Positions 20,980 through 32,599 of a stretch of 64,000 nt of DNA are shown here, piece by piece. A program made the position numbers and the translations under genes. Position 1 is the stretch's first letter. Each line of letters starts with the position of its first letter. The notes under the pieces are model-generated. The model was not told where the DNA came from and searched no databases. It saw only the letters and a program-made list of their open reading frames with translations. This DNA is from Prorocentrum cordatum (taxonomy: Eukaryota > Sar > Dinophyceae > Prorocentrales > Prorocentraceae): contig CAUYUJ010007247.1 in the NCBI GenBank assembly GCA_963575745.1, positions 369,001 to 433,000 on the forward strand, read 5' to 3'.

Positions 20980-23767
20980 ATGCCCCCGTCGCCCGCCTGA
21001 CGCGGGTTCATGCCATCCCGGGCAGGCCCGCGTCGATCCCCCCCATCAGCGGGGGGCGGCGCGCGCGGGAGCGGGGCGGGGCGGGCCACTCGCGCGCGTC
21101 GGCCGCTCGCGCATGTCGGACTCCCTCCAGAACCTTCACCGCCGACGCGCTGGCATCGTCATCGCTACTGGCGGGCGCAATAAATTTCGGCAGCGATGGA
21201 CTCGCCGTCGTCGTCGCCGCCATCGCAAACATGATCGCTAGTCTCATCATCGTGCCCACCGCTGTCGGCGTCACCATGATGCCGTGCCCGCCATAGTCAC
21301 CGACTCACACTGCAGTGCCAGCTGGGAAGCACCCAGCGGACAGCGCCCCCGCGGCCGCGTCGGTCGCGCCAAACCAGCAGGCCGCTGCGCGCGCGAGTAC
21401 GCGCGGGCTAGCGCGGCCGCAGGTGCACCAGCCAACGCCAGGCACTCATCGCAATGGCCATCGCACTGGCTTTGCGAACCAAGTTGCGGGTGGGCGGGTA
21501 GGATGATTGCGCGCGCCATGGAGGCGGCGACACATCGCGAGCCACCGCGCAGAATGCGCGACATATATACCCCTTGCTAGGAATATAAAAAAAAACAACG
21601 ATGCCCCCCCCGCCCCCTTCCGGGGGTCAACGGCTCGCCTCTTCGCGCTGCGATTTGCAAATGGCCCTGGCCCATTGCCCATTCCAACTTTGGCATGCTA
21701 TAAACGGGGCTAAACCAGCATCGACCCCGCACCCTCATCCTCTGCACCAAAAAAACGCGAGCCCATTCGTTCATCACATGTCATGAGTGTTCAAGAATCC
21801 ATTGCAAGAAACGGCGAAGTGCACGCGCGCGTGCACGCGCGCGCGCCGTTGCGCGCGCATGTCTTCAAAATCGTAAGCTTCGTGCGGATGTTGTAATCGA
21901 GTGTCAAAAACATACGCACCATCATGGTTTCGCAACAAGGATCTTCAAAGCAGAGAATAACTCGCGCTCTCGCTCTTGTGTATCCGAAAGAAAGCCAGAA
22001 ACCACGGGCTTCGCGCGCGGCGCGCGGTCGCGCGCGCGCGCCGTAATCAATCGAAAACCCTAGGTGTCGCAATGATCCCCGAAACGAGTGCCCCGAACAC
22101 AGAATAAAAACACACGGGTTCGCACACGGGGGCTGTTCGCCCGCGCTCTTGTGAATCAAGACAATCACAAGTGTATCAACATGTTCGGGACATGCGACAA
22201 AACCAGCCTCTCGCGCGCGCATCTCGACAATTGCTCGAACGCGATTGCGCGCGCGCTGGGGGAGCACGATCCGCGTCAAACATTACCGCGCGGGCCACTC
22301 TCGCGCGTCGGACGCGCGCGCGCGTCGAGCTCCTTCCATCGCCTTCATCGCCGACGCGAGGGCGCCGTCATCGTCGGCGCGATCGGCATGGGCGCCGCTG
22401 CTGGCCGCGCAGGTCGTCGCTGTTAACATCGTCGCCAGCGTTGCTGCTATCATCGTCGCGCACCGCGGTCGGCGCGGCCATGATGCCGCGCCCGCCTGCG
22501 TCGCCGACGCGCACTGAAAAGCCCGCTGGGGCGCGCCCGGCGGTCGGCGCCGCCGCGGCCGCGCCCGTCGCGCCAAATTGGCCGGCCGGCGCGCGGGCGC
22601 TCGCGCGCGCGCGCGGGCTAGCGCGGCCGCAGAGATGCGCCAGCCAACGCCCGGCACTCATCGAAGTCGCCTCCGCGTGGGCTGCGCAAGCCAAGTGATG
22701 GGCGGGCGGGCGGGGCGGCCGCGCGAGCAGTGGAGTTGACTGCTCCAAGTAGAGCCCCTGGAAATGGCGCCGCATCGCTTGCGCCGCACAAGTTGTCGCG
22801 CGCCGCGCGACCCCCCCTTTCGAGCGCCGCCCCCCCTGGACATGTCCGCTCGCCTTGGGGATGCGCAAATCACGAGCGAATATGCCCCGTCGTTCGTCCG
22901 GAATGCGCAGTCCACCCCCGCCGAACCGGGCCCCGCCCCCCCCCTCAACCCTTGCATTGCAACGCAATGCGCGCGCACTCGTCTATCACAAACCATCAGT
23001 TGTTATCCACATTCCCCAAGAGGAAGCGGCGCGAAAAGCGCGCGCGTCGCTGCGCGCGCGTGCCGAAATCCATCGAAACGTTAGGCTTCGCGCAAAATTC
23101 AACCGAGCGTTCGCCGATGCGCGCAGACAATGGCCTTGCTACAGAGCGTCATGAAGTCCGCGCGCGCTCCTACGACTCGAACGAACCCGAAAACTGTTGA
23201 GCAGTGTCGCCCAATAAAATCAAGCGCGCCCCTTGCGCGCGCAAGGAAGTCGTCCGAATGCCCCTGCGCCCGCGCGCGTGGGGGGGGCGGGGAAGGGCGC
23301 GATCTGCGCCCGACAATGCGACGCGGGCCGCGCGCGCTCGTCTGCCGCGCGCGCGCGTCGACGTCTTTTTCGCGACCTTCATCGCCGACTCGCGAACGCC
23401 ATTATCGCCATCAGCGTCGACGCCGTCAATGGCCTCGCCGTCAAAATCGCCGTCGCCGCGACCAGCGTCGCCGCGACCAGCGTCGCTGCGCTCATCGTTG
23501 CGTTTGCCTTTGTCGACGTCGCCGAGATGCCGGGCCCGCCCGAGTCGCCGACTCGCACTGAGGCGCCTGCAGCGCGGCCTGCGAGACGCCCGCTCGGCGC
23601 GCGGGCCCGCGCGCGCTAGCGCGGCTGCGGCGGCGCGCCAGCCAGCGCCCAGCCGTCTTCGCAATCGCTGCCGCGCGGGTTTCGCAAGCCATGTTGCGGG
23701 CAGGCGCGCGGGGCGATTGCGCGAGCAATGGGGCGGGCAACTTCGAGACTGGCAGGGTAGATCCCCA

Positions 23768-23809
<42 letters not shown>

Positions 23810-23811
23810 GC

Positions 23812-23855
<44 letters not shown>

Positions 23856-25090
23856 GTTTACAGCTTTGCCTTTTCGCCGTGCAAATTGCAAGTGGTTCGG
23901 GCCCAGTGCCCATCCAACCTGTAAAATCATGCGACCCCAGCCAAACCTGCATCGCCCCCCACCGCCATCTTCTGCAAAACATCATATGCGCGCGCACTCT
24001 TCGACCACAAATCACAAGCTTCTCCAAACAACCATTTGCGCAAACTGGGGCGATGTGCACGCGCGCGTCGTCGCGCGCGCGTGGCAGAATCCTTCAGAAA
24101 CCGTCTGTTTCGGATAGATTTCAAAATCTAGCGCCCCTGCAACATCTAAAACGACATGGCTTCGCAACGCGGATCTTTCTATTTGTATGAATATATATGT
24201 ATATATAACAACAATATTACTAATAAAAATAAAAAAGGCGCGCGCGTTATTGCGAATGCTTCAGACAACCATGGGTTTTCAACATTGCCCAAGCAAATAC
24301 CACCAAGCGGGATTCGCGCGCGCATGTCGAAATCGTTCGAGCGCCTTTGCGCGCATGCCGAAATACGTCAAACACCTTCAGTTCCGGGGGGATTCCAACG
24401 TTGAGCGTGAAAAATGCATCGCAACATTGGGCTTCGTCACGCGGATGTCCAACAAAAGCGCGCGCGCGCGCTCTTGCGAATTCTTAAGATAACCATGGGC
24501 TTTCAACCTGCTCGTGAAATGCTACCGAACGGGCTTCGCGCGCGCATGCCGAAATCGTTCGAACGCAATTGCGCGCGCGCTGGGATGGCACGAGCCGTTT
24601 CAAACAACACCATGCGAGCCACTCTCGCGCGGGTGCCGCGCGCGCATGTCGACTTCCTTCTAAAACCTGCATTGCCGATGCGAAGACGCCGTCATCGTCG
24701 TCGGCGTCGTCGGCATCGGCGCCGTCGCTGGCCGCGCCGTCGTCGCTGTCAGCATCGCCACCAACATCGCTACTATCAGCATAACCGCGTCTACCGTGGT
24801 ACCGCACCCACCCAAGTCGCCGTCTCGCACTCAAGTGCCCGCTTGGATGTGCTGAGCGGTCAGCACCGCCGCGGCCGCGTCGGTCGCGCCAAACTACCTG
24901 GCCGCTGCGCGCGCGCGTGCGCGGGTTGGCGCGGCCGCAGAGATGCACCAGCCAGCGCCAAGCACACATCGCAATCGCCGCCGCATGAGGTTTGCAAACC
25001 AAGTTGCGGGCGGGCGAGTGGGACGTTTGCGCGAGCAGTGGAATGGGCAACTCACTGCGAACAGGGATTAATCGCACAGGTTAGACTGCA
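20980..25090. repeat. Four degenerate copies of a ~1.0-1.3 kb GC-rich repeat
   Basis: Related blocks start near 21075, 22295, 23320 and 24615. Each begins with a GCC-ACTC-GCGCG-like sequence and a TCGAC/TCGGA-CTCCTTCC segment, then CTTCATCGCCGACGCG-type sequence and a run of TCGTC repeats. Each ends with GCGGCCGCGTCGGTCGCGCC-like and CAGCCAACGCC/CAGCCAGCGCC blocks and a TTGCGGGCGGGCG segment. Between them are CGCG-alternating tracts and AT- or C-rich microsatellites. The reading frames found here are composition-driven and disagree between copies, so none is annotated as a gene. Confidence 0.6.
23772..23853. repeat. (TA)n followed by 41-base poly-C
   Basis: An alternating TA tract (23772-23807) is followed within a few bases by an uninterrupted run of C from 23813 to 23853. 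Smaller versions of this TA/poly-C pairing occur at 20755-20930. Confidence 0.9.
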
Positions 25091-25099
25091 CCGCAAAAT

Positions 25100-26330
25100 C
25101 TGCTAGACAACGCCGTTTGGGGTCACCACCGGCAAACGCGTTGTGCGCATGCATGAACATGCCGATGCAACCACCCTTCGGGTGATAAGGAGGTTGCGGG
25201 GGTGGAGAAGGGGGGGGGGGGGGGGGGGGCAACTGACTCAATCGATCTCACTATCGATCTGGCTCAACGGGACACCGCGGGGCACGGGGCGCCACGTGAC
25301 ATTTCTCGATCTCACGATCGATCTCACTTAACGGGACACCACGGGAAACCACTGGCCACCACGGAACAATGCGGGACACCTTTCGATCTCACTATCGGTC
25401 TCACTATCGATCTCACGAGCGATCGCACCCACCGGGACACCACAAGGCACACATCGACCTCACTATCGATCTCACTATCGATCTCGCTCAAAGGGACACC
25501 ACGGGACACCACGGCATGCCGATCTCTCGATCGATCTCACTATTGACCTCACTTTTTGGGACACCACGGGACACCTCGGGGCACCACATCGATCTCAGTA
25601 TCGACCTCAATATCGACTTCACTCAACGGGACACCACGTGACACCACGGGACACCTGTCGATCGCACTATCGGTCTCGCTATCGATCTCACTTCTTGGGA
25701 CACCACGGGACACCACGGAACTCTTCGGGGCACCACATCGATGTCAGTATCGATCTCGATCTCGATATCACTATCGATCTCACTCAACGGGACACCACGG
25801 GACACCACGGGACACCGCGGGACACCGCGAACCACCGCTGGACGGACGGACGGACGGGCGGGCGGGGGATAATCATTTGTCTTGACTTCGCCGTAGCAGC
25901 GGCGAGCACCACGGGACACCACTAGACACCACGGGACACCGCGGGACACCCCGAGCCACCGCCTGACGGGCGGGCGGGGGATGACTTCGCCCCAGCAGCG
26001 GCGGACACCACGGGTCACCACAGGACAACACGGGACACCGCGGGATACCGCGGGCCACCGCCGGACGGGCGGGCGGGGGATGACTTCGCCCCAGCAGCGG
26101 CGGACACCACGGGTCACCACAGGACAACACGGGACACCGCGGGATACCGCGGGCCACCGCCGGACGGGCGGGCGGGGGATGACTTCGCCCCAACAACGGC
26201 GGACACCACGGGTCACCACGGGACACCACGGGACACCGCGGGATACCGCGGGCCACCGCCGGGCGGGCGGGCGGAGGATAATCATTTGTCTTGATTTCGC
26301 CCTAGCAGCGGCGGGTTCATTCCTCTCGCG
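25100..26330. repeat. ATCGATCTCACT and GGGACACCACG minisatellites
   Basis: After a run of 21 G (25210-25230) the sequence is built from two short units, CGATCTCACTAT and GGGACACCAC, mixed in varying order to about 25830, then mostly GGGACACC units. From 25981 three copies of a 99-base unit start at 25981, 26080 and 26179, each beginning ATGACTTCGCC. The 99-base period keeps a 33-residue frame open, but the encoded sequence is simple and is not called as a gene. Confidence 0.85.
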
Positions 26331-26520
26331 CGCCTACGCAGCTTCGCCTCGCCCGCACGCACGACACGAACGAAACGAAACGAAACTATTTCCCGGTTGG
26401 GGGTCTCCGTCCCACTGCGATCTCACCCCCCAACCTCCGACACATATACATACCTATACGACCACCCTTCGGCTGATAAGGAAGTTCGGGGGGGGAAGAA
26501 TCAACGTCTCAATCGATCGG
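26300..26520. repeat. Spacer repeat shared with 27780-27930 and 25165-25200
   Basis: The block GCTTCGCCTCGCCCGCACGC ... ATTTCCCGGT ... GGTCTCCGT ... GATCTCACCCCC ... ACCTCCGA occurs here and again at 27810-27920. The adjoining ACCACCCTTCGG.TGATAAGG segment also occurs at 25168-25190. These are parts of a higher-order satellite unit that also contains the GGGACACC minisatellite. Confidence 0.7.
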
Positions 26521-26689
26521 TCCTCGATCGACCTCACTCGATGGATCTCACAATCGATCTCAGTCGACCAATTTCATTCGATCGATCTCACAATCGATCT
26601 CACTATCGATCCCACAATCGATCTCACTATCGATCTCACAATCGATATCACTCCGGTCTCACTATCGATATCACAACCGATCTCACATT

Positions 26690-27559
26690 CAACGCCACCA
26701 TCATCATCATTATCCACATCATCGTCATCAACGTCACCAACATCATCATCATTATTATTATCATCATCATCATCGTCATCATCATCATCGTCATCATCAT
26801 CGGGACACCACCACCAGCATCACCCCACCACGATCATCATCAACATCATACTCATCACCATCATCATCGTCATCGGGACACCATCATCAGGACACCATCA
26901 TCATCAACAGCATCATCATCCGGACCCAACCATCATCATCATCGGAACCCCAAAATCATCATCCTCGTCACCATCATCATGAGCAACATCATCAACATCA
27001 TCATCATCATCGGGACACCATCACCATCAGCAACATCATCAACATCATCATCGGGACACCATCATCATCGTCACCATCATCATCATCACCATCATCATCA
27101 TCGGGACACCATCCTTATCATCATCAACAGCATCATCATCAACCTCATCATCATCATCATCATCATCATCGGGACACCATCATCATCCTACTTTCTTCAT
27201 CATATAAGCATCATCCCATCATCACCAACATCATCAGGATCGTCTACATCATTATCATCCTCATCGGGACACCATCATCATCAGCATGATCATCATCATC
27301 ATCAACAACATCATCGGGACACAATCATCATCAACACCATCACCATCATCATCATCGACATCGTCAACATCATCAACATCTTCATCATCATCATCATCGG
27401 GACACCATCATCACCACCATCACAATCACCGTCATCATCATCATCATCATCGTCAACACCATCATCACCAACACCATCGACATCATCATCATCATTATCA
27501 TCATCATCATCGTCGTCTCCATCATCATGATAATCATAATCATAATCATCATCATCATC

Positions 27560-27610
<51 letters not shown>

Positions 27611-27615
27611 GGGAC
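26690..27615. repeat. CAT/ATC trinucleotide satellite with GGGACACC insertions
   Basis: Nearly 1 kb of CAT/ATC triplets interrupted by GGGACACC at intervals of roughly 40-130 bases. The His, Ser, Ile or Asp-rich frames it produces on both strands are artefacts of the triplet repeat. The last part (27616-27780) is a GGGACACC/GGCCCCCGGACA unit occurring twice. Confidence 0.9.
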
Positions 27616-27959
27616 ACCGACGGGACACCGGCAAGACACCGGCGGGACACCGCGCGCCACCGGCCCCCGGACAGGAGACATTTGGTCCAGCCGCGCCTCA
27701 GCAGGCGGGACACAGGCGGGACACCGCGCGCTAATTACCGGCCCCCGGACAAGAAACATTTGGTCCGGCCGCGCCTCAGCCGGAGGAGGCTTTCTTCTCG
27801 CCCGCCCACGCAGCTTCGCCTCGCCCGCACGCGCGGCACGCACGAACACGAAACCAAAACCGATTTCCCGGTAGGGGGGCTCTCCGTTTCACTTCGATCT
27901 CACCCCCTCACCTCCGATACGTTACTATATACGACCATGTATGTATTAGTTTACATATA

Positions 27960-28027
27960 TAATGATATATGTATATATATATATATGCATACATATATAT
28001 ATATGTATAGAACGAGAAAGAGAAAGG

Positions 28028-28070
<43 letters not shown>

Positions 28071-28096
28071 GGAGAGAGAGAGAGAGAGAAACAAAC

Positions 28097-28145
<49 letters not shown>
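27960..28145. repeat. TA tract and (GA)n tract
   Basis: An ATATGTAT-type tract to about 28010 is followed by an almost pure GA repeat to 28144 with a few AAAC and GGG interruptions. Confidence 0.9.
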
Positions 28146-28148
<3 letters not shown>

Positions 28149-28389
28149 CCCGCGGTGCACTCCCAAGGGGGGGAGGGGCGCACCTCACTTGCTGGAAGCT
28201 CTCCCACCCTTCCTTTTTTCCGCCCATCGGAAGCTGCCCCCACCCCCCTTTCCCTTTCGCGCTCCGGAATCTCCCCCCCCCTCCCTTCTTGTGTAAAAAC
28301 GGGTGGGCGGGGGGTGTAGCTATCCCCCTCCTTCGAGCCCCCTCTGCCGGACCCTCCCCTCTCTATTTGGGCTGAAAGAGAGGGGGCGG

Positions 28390-28760
28390 TTCGGACCCCC
28401 CCCCGGCTGAGGGAGAGAACACCGAAAACCAAACGGGCGCCGAAAACCAACGGAGCGCCGAAAACCAAAGAGCCACCGAAAACCGAAAGGGCGCGAAAAC
28501 CAGAGGCGCGCCGAGAACCGAAAGCACGCCGAAAACCGAAAACCGAAGGAGCGCCGAAAACCGAAGGAACGCAAACCAAAGGGGCGCCGACAACAAAAAG
28601 GGCGCCGACAACCAAAAAGGAACCGAAAACCAAAGGAACGTCGAAACCAAAGGGGCGCCAAAAGCCCAAGGGACGCCGAAAGCCAAAGAGGCGCCGAAAA
28701 CCAAAGAGACGCCGAAAACCACAAGTTCTCCGAAAATCAGGGACGCCGAAAACCAAAGAA
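28390..28760. repeat. GCGCCGAAAACCAAAGG short tandem repeat
   Basis: About twenty degenerate copies of a 14-19 base unit (consensus GCGCCGAAAACCAAAGG). The Phe/Gly-rich frames on the minus strand come from this repeat. Flanking 28146-28389 is C/G-rich with no gene. Confidence 0.85.
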
Positions 28761-29255
28761 GAAAAGTAGCTTCGAAGCCCCCCCATTCAGCCAGGACCCT
28801 CCAGCTGGAAAAGCTAACAGGAGGAGTGGAGAGGGGGGTGTAGCTTTGGACCCGTTTTCCCTTTGGAAAGGGGGGCGCTGGCATCCCCCCCCCTTAAGCC
28901 AGGAGCCCCCCAGCGAAAAAATAGTAACAAAACAAAGAAAGAGGGAGAGTAGTTTCGGAAGCCAACCCTTTTGAAAGGGGAGCCAAGGCTGACCCTGGCA
29001 TCGACAAAACGCCCACAAAAGGAAGGAAGGGGGGGGAGTTTTTGAAGTCCCCCCCCTGTAGTGAGGGGGTTAGAACTGGGCCCCCCCTTAGTGAGAAATG
29101 TTCCACACGTGCGCTCTTTCATATGTATGTGTATATATATATATATGTATATATATATGTACATTTGTGTTTGTATACATACATATATATATACACATGT
29201 ATATGTATGCGTGGCCCACCCCTATGGGCCCCCCTCTTTTGCAAAAAAAGAGGGT
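28761..29255. other. Low-complexity spacer with TA/TG microsatellite
   Basis: Purine/pyrimidine-skewed sequence with several CCCCCC or GGGGGG tracts, then a TATG/TATA microsatellite (29120-29205) and the block GGCCCACCCCTATGGGCCCC at 29213, which recurs inverted near 38314. No gene was seen. Confidence 0.6.
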
Positions 29256-29820
29256 TGAACATTCAAAGATTCAAAGATTCAAAGATTCAAAGATTTTCCA
29301 GGCACTCCCGATTCGAAGATTCAAAGATTCAAAGATTCAAAGATTCAAAGATTTTTCAGGCATTTCTGGTTTTGCCAAAAGCCCTTCAAACATCTTTGAA
29401 TCTTTGAATATTTGAACCCTGGTGTTTTCAAGGATTCAAAGATTCAAAGATTCAAAGATTTTCTGGGGAGTTTTGGGTAACGTCGGGAGTGCCTGGAAAA
29501 TCTTTGAATCTTTGAATCTTTGAATCTTTGAATCCTTGAAAACACCAGGGTTCAAATATTCAAAGATTCAAAGATTTTCTGGGGAGTTTTGGGTAACATC
29601 GGGAGTGCCTGGAGAATCTTTGAATCTTTGAATCTTTGAATCTTTGAATCGTTGAAAATATCAGGGTTCAAAGATTCAAAGATTCAAAGATTTGTTGGTG
29701 AGTTTTTTGGTAAAGCCGAGAGTTCCTGGAAAATCTTTGAATCTTTGAATCTTTGAATCTTTGAGCCAGGAGTGTCTGGAAAATCTTTGAATCTTTGAAT
29801 CTTGCAATCGTTGGATGCTC
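29256..29820. repeat. TTCAAAGA array with alternating strand orientation
   Basis: Blocks of tandem TTCAAAGA alternate with blocks of its complement TCTTTGAA, linked by conserved spacers such as CTGGGGAGTTTTGGGTAAC and GGGAGTGCCTGGAAAATC. Two successive spacers start at 29461 and 29577, a period of 116 bases, with a looser third near 29691. The alternating orientation would let transcripts or single strands fold into long hairpins. A related single unit lies at 35575-35700. Confidence 0.85.
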
Positions 29821-29932
29821 TGTGTAAGAGTGTTTTTGGGTTATCAGAATACGCTCTCTTGAGATACGTTTGATTTCCCCAGATATTCAATGCATCTGGT
29901 AACATGTAAAGCGTTGTTGATAGCACCATTCT

Positions 29933-29958
29933 GCGTAGCTCACATTTAGGCTCAAAAG
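29933..29958 (+). promoter_or_regulatory. Relict spliced-leader sequence upstream of the 29978 gene
   Basis: The sequence CGTAGC (29934-29939) is followed after TCA by CATTTAGGCTCAAAAG (29943-29958). This matches the dinoflagellate spliced leader, which has CCGTAGCC followed by ATTTTGGCTCAAG, with a 3-base insertion, one substitution and extra A residues. It lies 20 bases before the ATG. Such relicts are known to mark genes formed by reverse transcription of a trans-spliced mRNA. Confidence 0.7.
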
Positions 29959-29977
29959 GTGCATACATCCTCTTACC

Positions 29978-32587
29978 ATGGACGCTACAGCACAGAAGAT
30001 TTTCGACGATGCCTTCAAATACTATGGCCTCGGTGCTCAATGGCGACTGCAGTCCTTAGAGGATCCTCGCGTGACGGACAGTGCAGAGGATGGAGAGGAC
30101 AGCATTTCTGATCCAGTGTCCATGGACCAGTTCTTGCAAGTTGCCACTCGCGATATGTCGAGCGTTAAGACTACTCGCGTCCTGTTCGATTATAACGTTG
30201 TCCCAGCGGAGGCCCTCAGTGAGAGCAACGTCGTGGAACTCGTGAAAGGCAAGCAGCTTGGTGGATTACCCCAGCATATCGCGCCACGCTCGCCTCTTCC
30301 AGAGCACTGCAAAGTTGGCATTGTCATCAGCGATCAACCCGACGGAGGGAAGAGCGTTTTGAAGATTTATGATTTCAGCAGCGAGATGCCTTATCCAATC
30401 AACATGGCGCGGAATCTCCTGTCGGGAACCGGACGCGTTCCAGTATTCCGCCCTGGCCCCTGGGCAGTCAAGAAGACGATCCAGAGCATCTTGGACCGGA
30501 TACCAGGTAAGTCTGTGTTCTGGGCGGCGATCGAGGATCAGGCTGCTAAACGTGCTAAGTCTGGTGATGATTCGAATAAGGGATGGCAACCAACGGCCGA
30601 GGAAATCACCGAGGGCCTGGCGCTGATCGAGGCCGAATGTCCCGAGACCAGTGGGAACGAACAGCTCGAGTGGATTCTGAAGAATACGTACTTGGAGGGT
30701 GCGCCGCTCAAAGGTTGGCCCAAGAGTGTTATCAAGCAAGCTGCTGATAACAAATCAAAGGGTACCCACGCTGCTGACGTCGAGCGCTGGTTCCCCTGGC
30801 TTATCTCTGACTACGTTGATGTACTTCAAGATCCGATTCTCCCAGCTATCATACCGCTGTTGACGAGCCATGGTCTATTCTCGGTGGGTTATCCAGGTCT
30901 CGGTAAAACGCCCTTGGCCAAAACTCTCTCCATGGCGCAGGGACGCTTCAACATCCGCGCTCACGACCGCGAAGCCAAGCAGGCGGGCTTCCGCGTCGGG
31001 AAGCATCTTGAAGTATTCCGCAACCGAGCGGGCGAGGTTGAGATCGGTGACATCTGCGACGATCCAGATTTGCTGGCCATGGACATCGAGGAGGCTCTTG
31101 TCTTCCTGAATGCAGGGGAAACTGGGTTGGTCACGAAAACGCGGTACAGTCCTGCTAAGTTTAAGAAGAATTCATTCAGAGCAATCCTGAGCAACCTGTT
31201 CAACGAGGACATGGAGCCGCCCGCGGGCGATCGCACGAGCATCACCTTCGACGAGCTGCGCAATATGATCGGCGGTTCTTTCGGTTCTGTGAAGCCGCAG
31301 TTCCTGATGGCTTTCCTGAAGAGGTGCGTGGTCTTCGTTGCTGGGCAGCATGGGTTCTATCTCCGTTTGCCAGGTGAGAATGAGAATATGGTTATCCATC
31401 GGTTTGATGACGTTTGCTTGCGCAAGGGCGGTGACTGGGCGAAGCCAGATCACAAGGCAGAGTACGCCTTGTTCAGAGTTGGAGTATGTCAGCGCTACGA
31501 GGGTTATGCTGAAGCCGAGCAGGCTGAGTCCGCTATCTTCGATAATCTATTCTCGAGATTTTCGGGAGTCCCTGTGGCGGACATCGTGAACTACTCCAAC
31601 GACTCTGTGTCGTCGTTTCTGCGGACGCGCCAGGCGTTCAGCCGAATGACGCCTGGCCCTACGGCAGCCACTCCGCAGGGAGAAGTTGTTATTCGGCCTG
31701 GTGTCGACGGCCAGTACGATGACCTGCGTTGCCGCATCCCCAAGGTAGAGGGAGGCGCGCACAAGCGGGCGAGGTTTCGCTTTGATCGGCCCAGCGGCGC
31801 AGCCTGCGGTAGCCGAGACGATGACCGAGTCACCGAGAGAGTGCCCTCTATGAAGGTCGAGCTCGGCGGTGATCCCCCCGTTGCTGGAGGAGCTGCTGGA
31901 TCGTCGACAGCGGGGGTCACACCGCCCGGGCCGAGCGCTCCGTGCACAGACGATGCTGCCGACATCGCCGAGCTGCAGAAGGTTTTGTGTTCGGCGGCCG
32001 CTGATCACGACGGAGAAGCTATCGATCTTCTCAGCCTCAACTTCTGCGGCGACCCGAGCGATCTGCTGGAGGTGCAGAAGGTGCTCTGGGCGGCGGCACG
32101 CGACGTTCACCAGTCCGAGATTGACCTCACAACTGGCGATGAGGACGATGCTGAGGCGCCCCAGGGCGTTGGCCTTCTGTTGCTAGAGTTTGCCACTGGT
32201 GTCACCAAGCAGCGCCCGTGGCGTGACGTATGTTTGATCAGTGCTCTGCGCAGCCTGGGCGTTCCGCTGCAGTATTGCAGAGATGGCCCGTTTTCCATTA
32301 GCCAGGTTCAAGGCATGATCGCTCCACTGGGCTACAGTCTAGAGAGTGTGCCGTATCATCCCTCCGTTGGGGTACCGCCAGGTAATTACGTGGCGACGTT
32401 CCGCCCTGTCGGCTCCGCCATGGGGCATGCAGTCGGCCTCGTAGTCGCAACCCCGACGGCTGGGTGGATCTTCGACGATGGCATTGTACGGAAGTGGTTT
32501 GGGAGCTTGCACTTTTGCCGTGTAGTGGGCGACATCCCAGCTGATGCGTGCTCGTACTGGCGCGTGGTGGGGAAGCCCAGCCAGTGA
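29978..32587 (+). CDS. P-loop ATPase with SUMO-interaction-like motif and C39-like cysteine protease end
   Basis: An intact 869-codon intronless gene. Residues 1-290 look globular without recognised motifs. GYPGLGKT at residues 304-311 is a Walker A loop. EIGDICDDPDLLAMDIEEAL downstream is a candidate Walker B region, and FRAILSNLFN looks like a sensor-1/motif C Asn. The A-B-N spacing is short, as in superfamily 3 or Rep-type helicases, though an AAA+ ATPase is equally possible. Residues about 650-725 contain two copies of an ELQKVL...DLL/DLT unit, the second ending IDLTTGDEDD, a typical SUMO-interacting motif. The last ~130 residues have Cys752 in DVCLISALRSLG, His817 in GHAVGLVV and Asp833 in WIFDDG, the order of a C39/papain-fold peptidase. 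Role unknown; the fusion suggests an ATP-driven remodeller or a mobile-element replication protein. The relict spliced leader points to origin by retroposition. Confidence 0.75.
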   Translation: MDATAQKIFDDAFKYYGLGAQWRLQSLEDPRVTDSAEDGEDSISDPVSMDQFLQVATRDMSSVKTTRVLFDYNVVPAEALSESNVVELVKGKQLGGLPQHIAPRSPLPEHCKVGIVISDQPDGGKSVLKIYDFSSEMPYPINMARNLLSGTGRVPVFRPGPWAVKKTIQSILDRIPGKSVFWAAIEDQAAKRAKSGDDSNKGWQPTAEEITEGLALIEAECPETSGNEQLEWILKNTYLEGAPLKGWPKSVIKQAADNKSKGTHAADVERWFPWLISDYVDVLQDPILPAIIPLLTSHGLFSVGYPGLGKTPLAKTLSMAQGRFNIRAHDREAKQAGFRVGKHLEVFRNRAGEVEIGDICDDPDLLAMDIEEALVFLNAGETGLVTKTRYSPAKFKKNSFRAILSNLFNEDMEPPAGDRTSITFDELRNMIGGSFGSVKPQFLMAFLKRCVVFVAGQHGFYLRLPGENENMVIHRFDDVCLRKGGDWAKPDHKAEYALFRVGVCQRYEGYAEAEQAESAIFDNLFSRFSGVPVADIVNYSNDSVSSFLRTRQAFSRMTPGPTAATPQGEVVIRPGVDGQYDDLRCRIPKVEGGAHKRARFRFDRPSGAACGSRDDDRVTERVPSMKVELGGDPPVAGGAAGSSTAGVTPPGPSAPCTDDAADIAELQKVLCSAAADHDGEAIDLLSLNFCGDPSDLLEVQKVLWAAARDVHQSEIDLTTGDEDDAEAPQGVGLLLLEFATGVTKQRPWRDVCLISALRSLGVPLQYCRDGPFSISQVQGMIAPLGYSLESVPYHPSVGVPPGNYVATFRPVGSAMGHAVGLVVATPTAGWIFDDGIVRKWFGSLHFCRVVGDIPADACSYWRVVGKPSQ

Positions 32588-32599
32588 CATTGCACTGAG

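Noticed and set aside
25100-26330. CRISPR-like spacing of GGGACACC repeats
   Set aside because: Units are short and variable, there are no unique spacers of constant length, no cas genes, and the genome is eukaryotic.
26690-27630. His-, Ser-, Ile- and Asp-rich proteins in the CAT satellite
   Set aside because: Pure triplet-repeat artefacts, open in several frames on both strands.
27908-28786. Phe/Gly/Leu-rich 292-codon frame resembling a membrane protein
   Set aside because: It is a translation of the GCGCCGAAAACC and GA tandem repeats.
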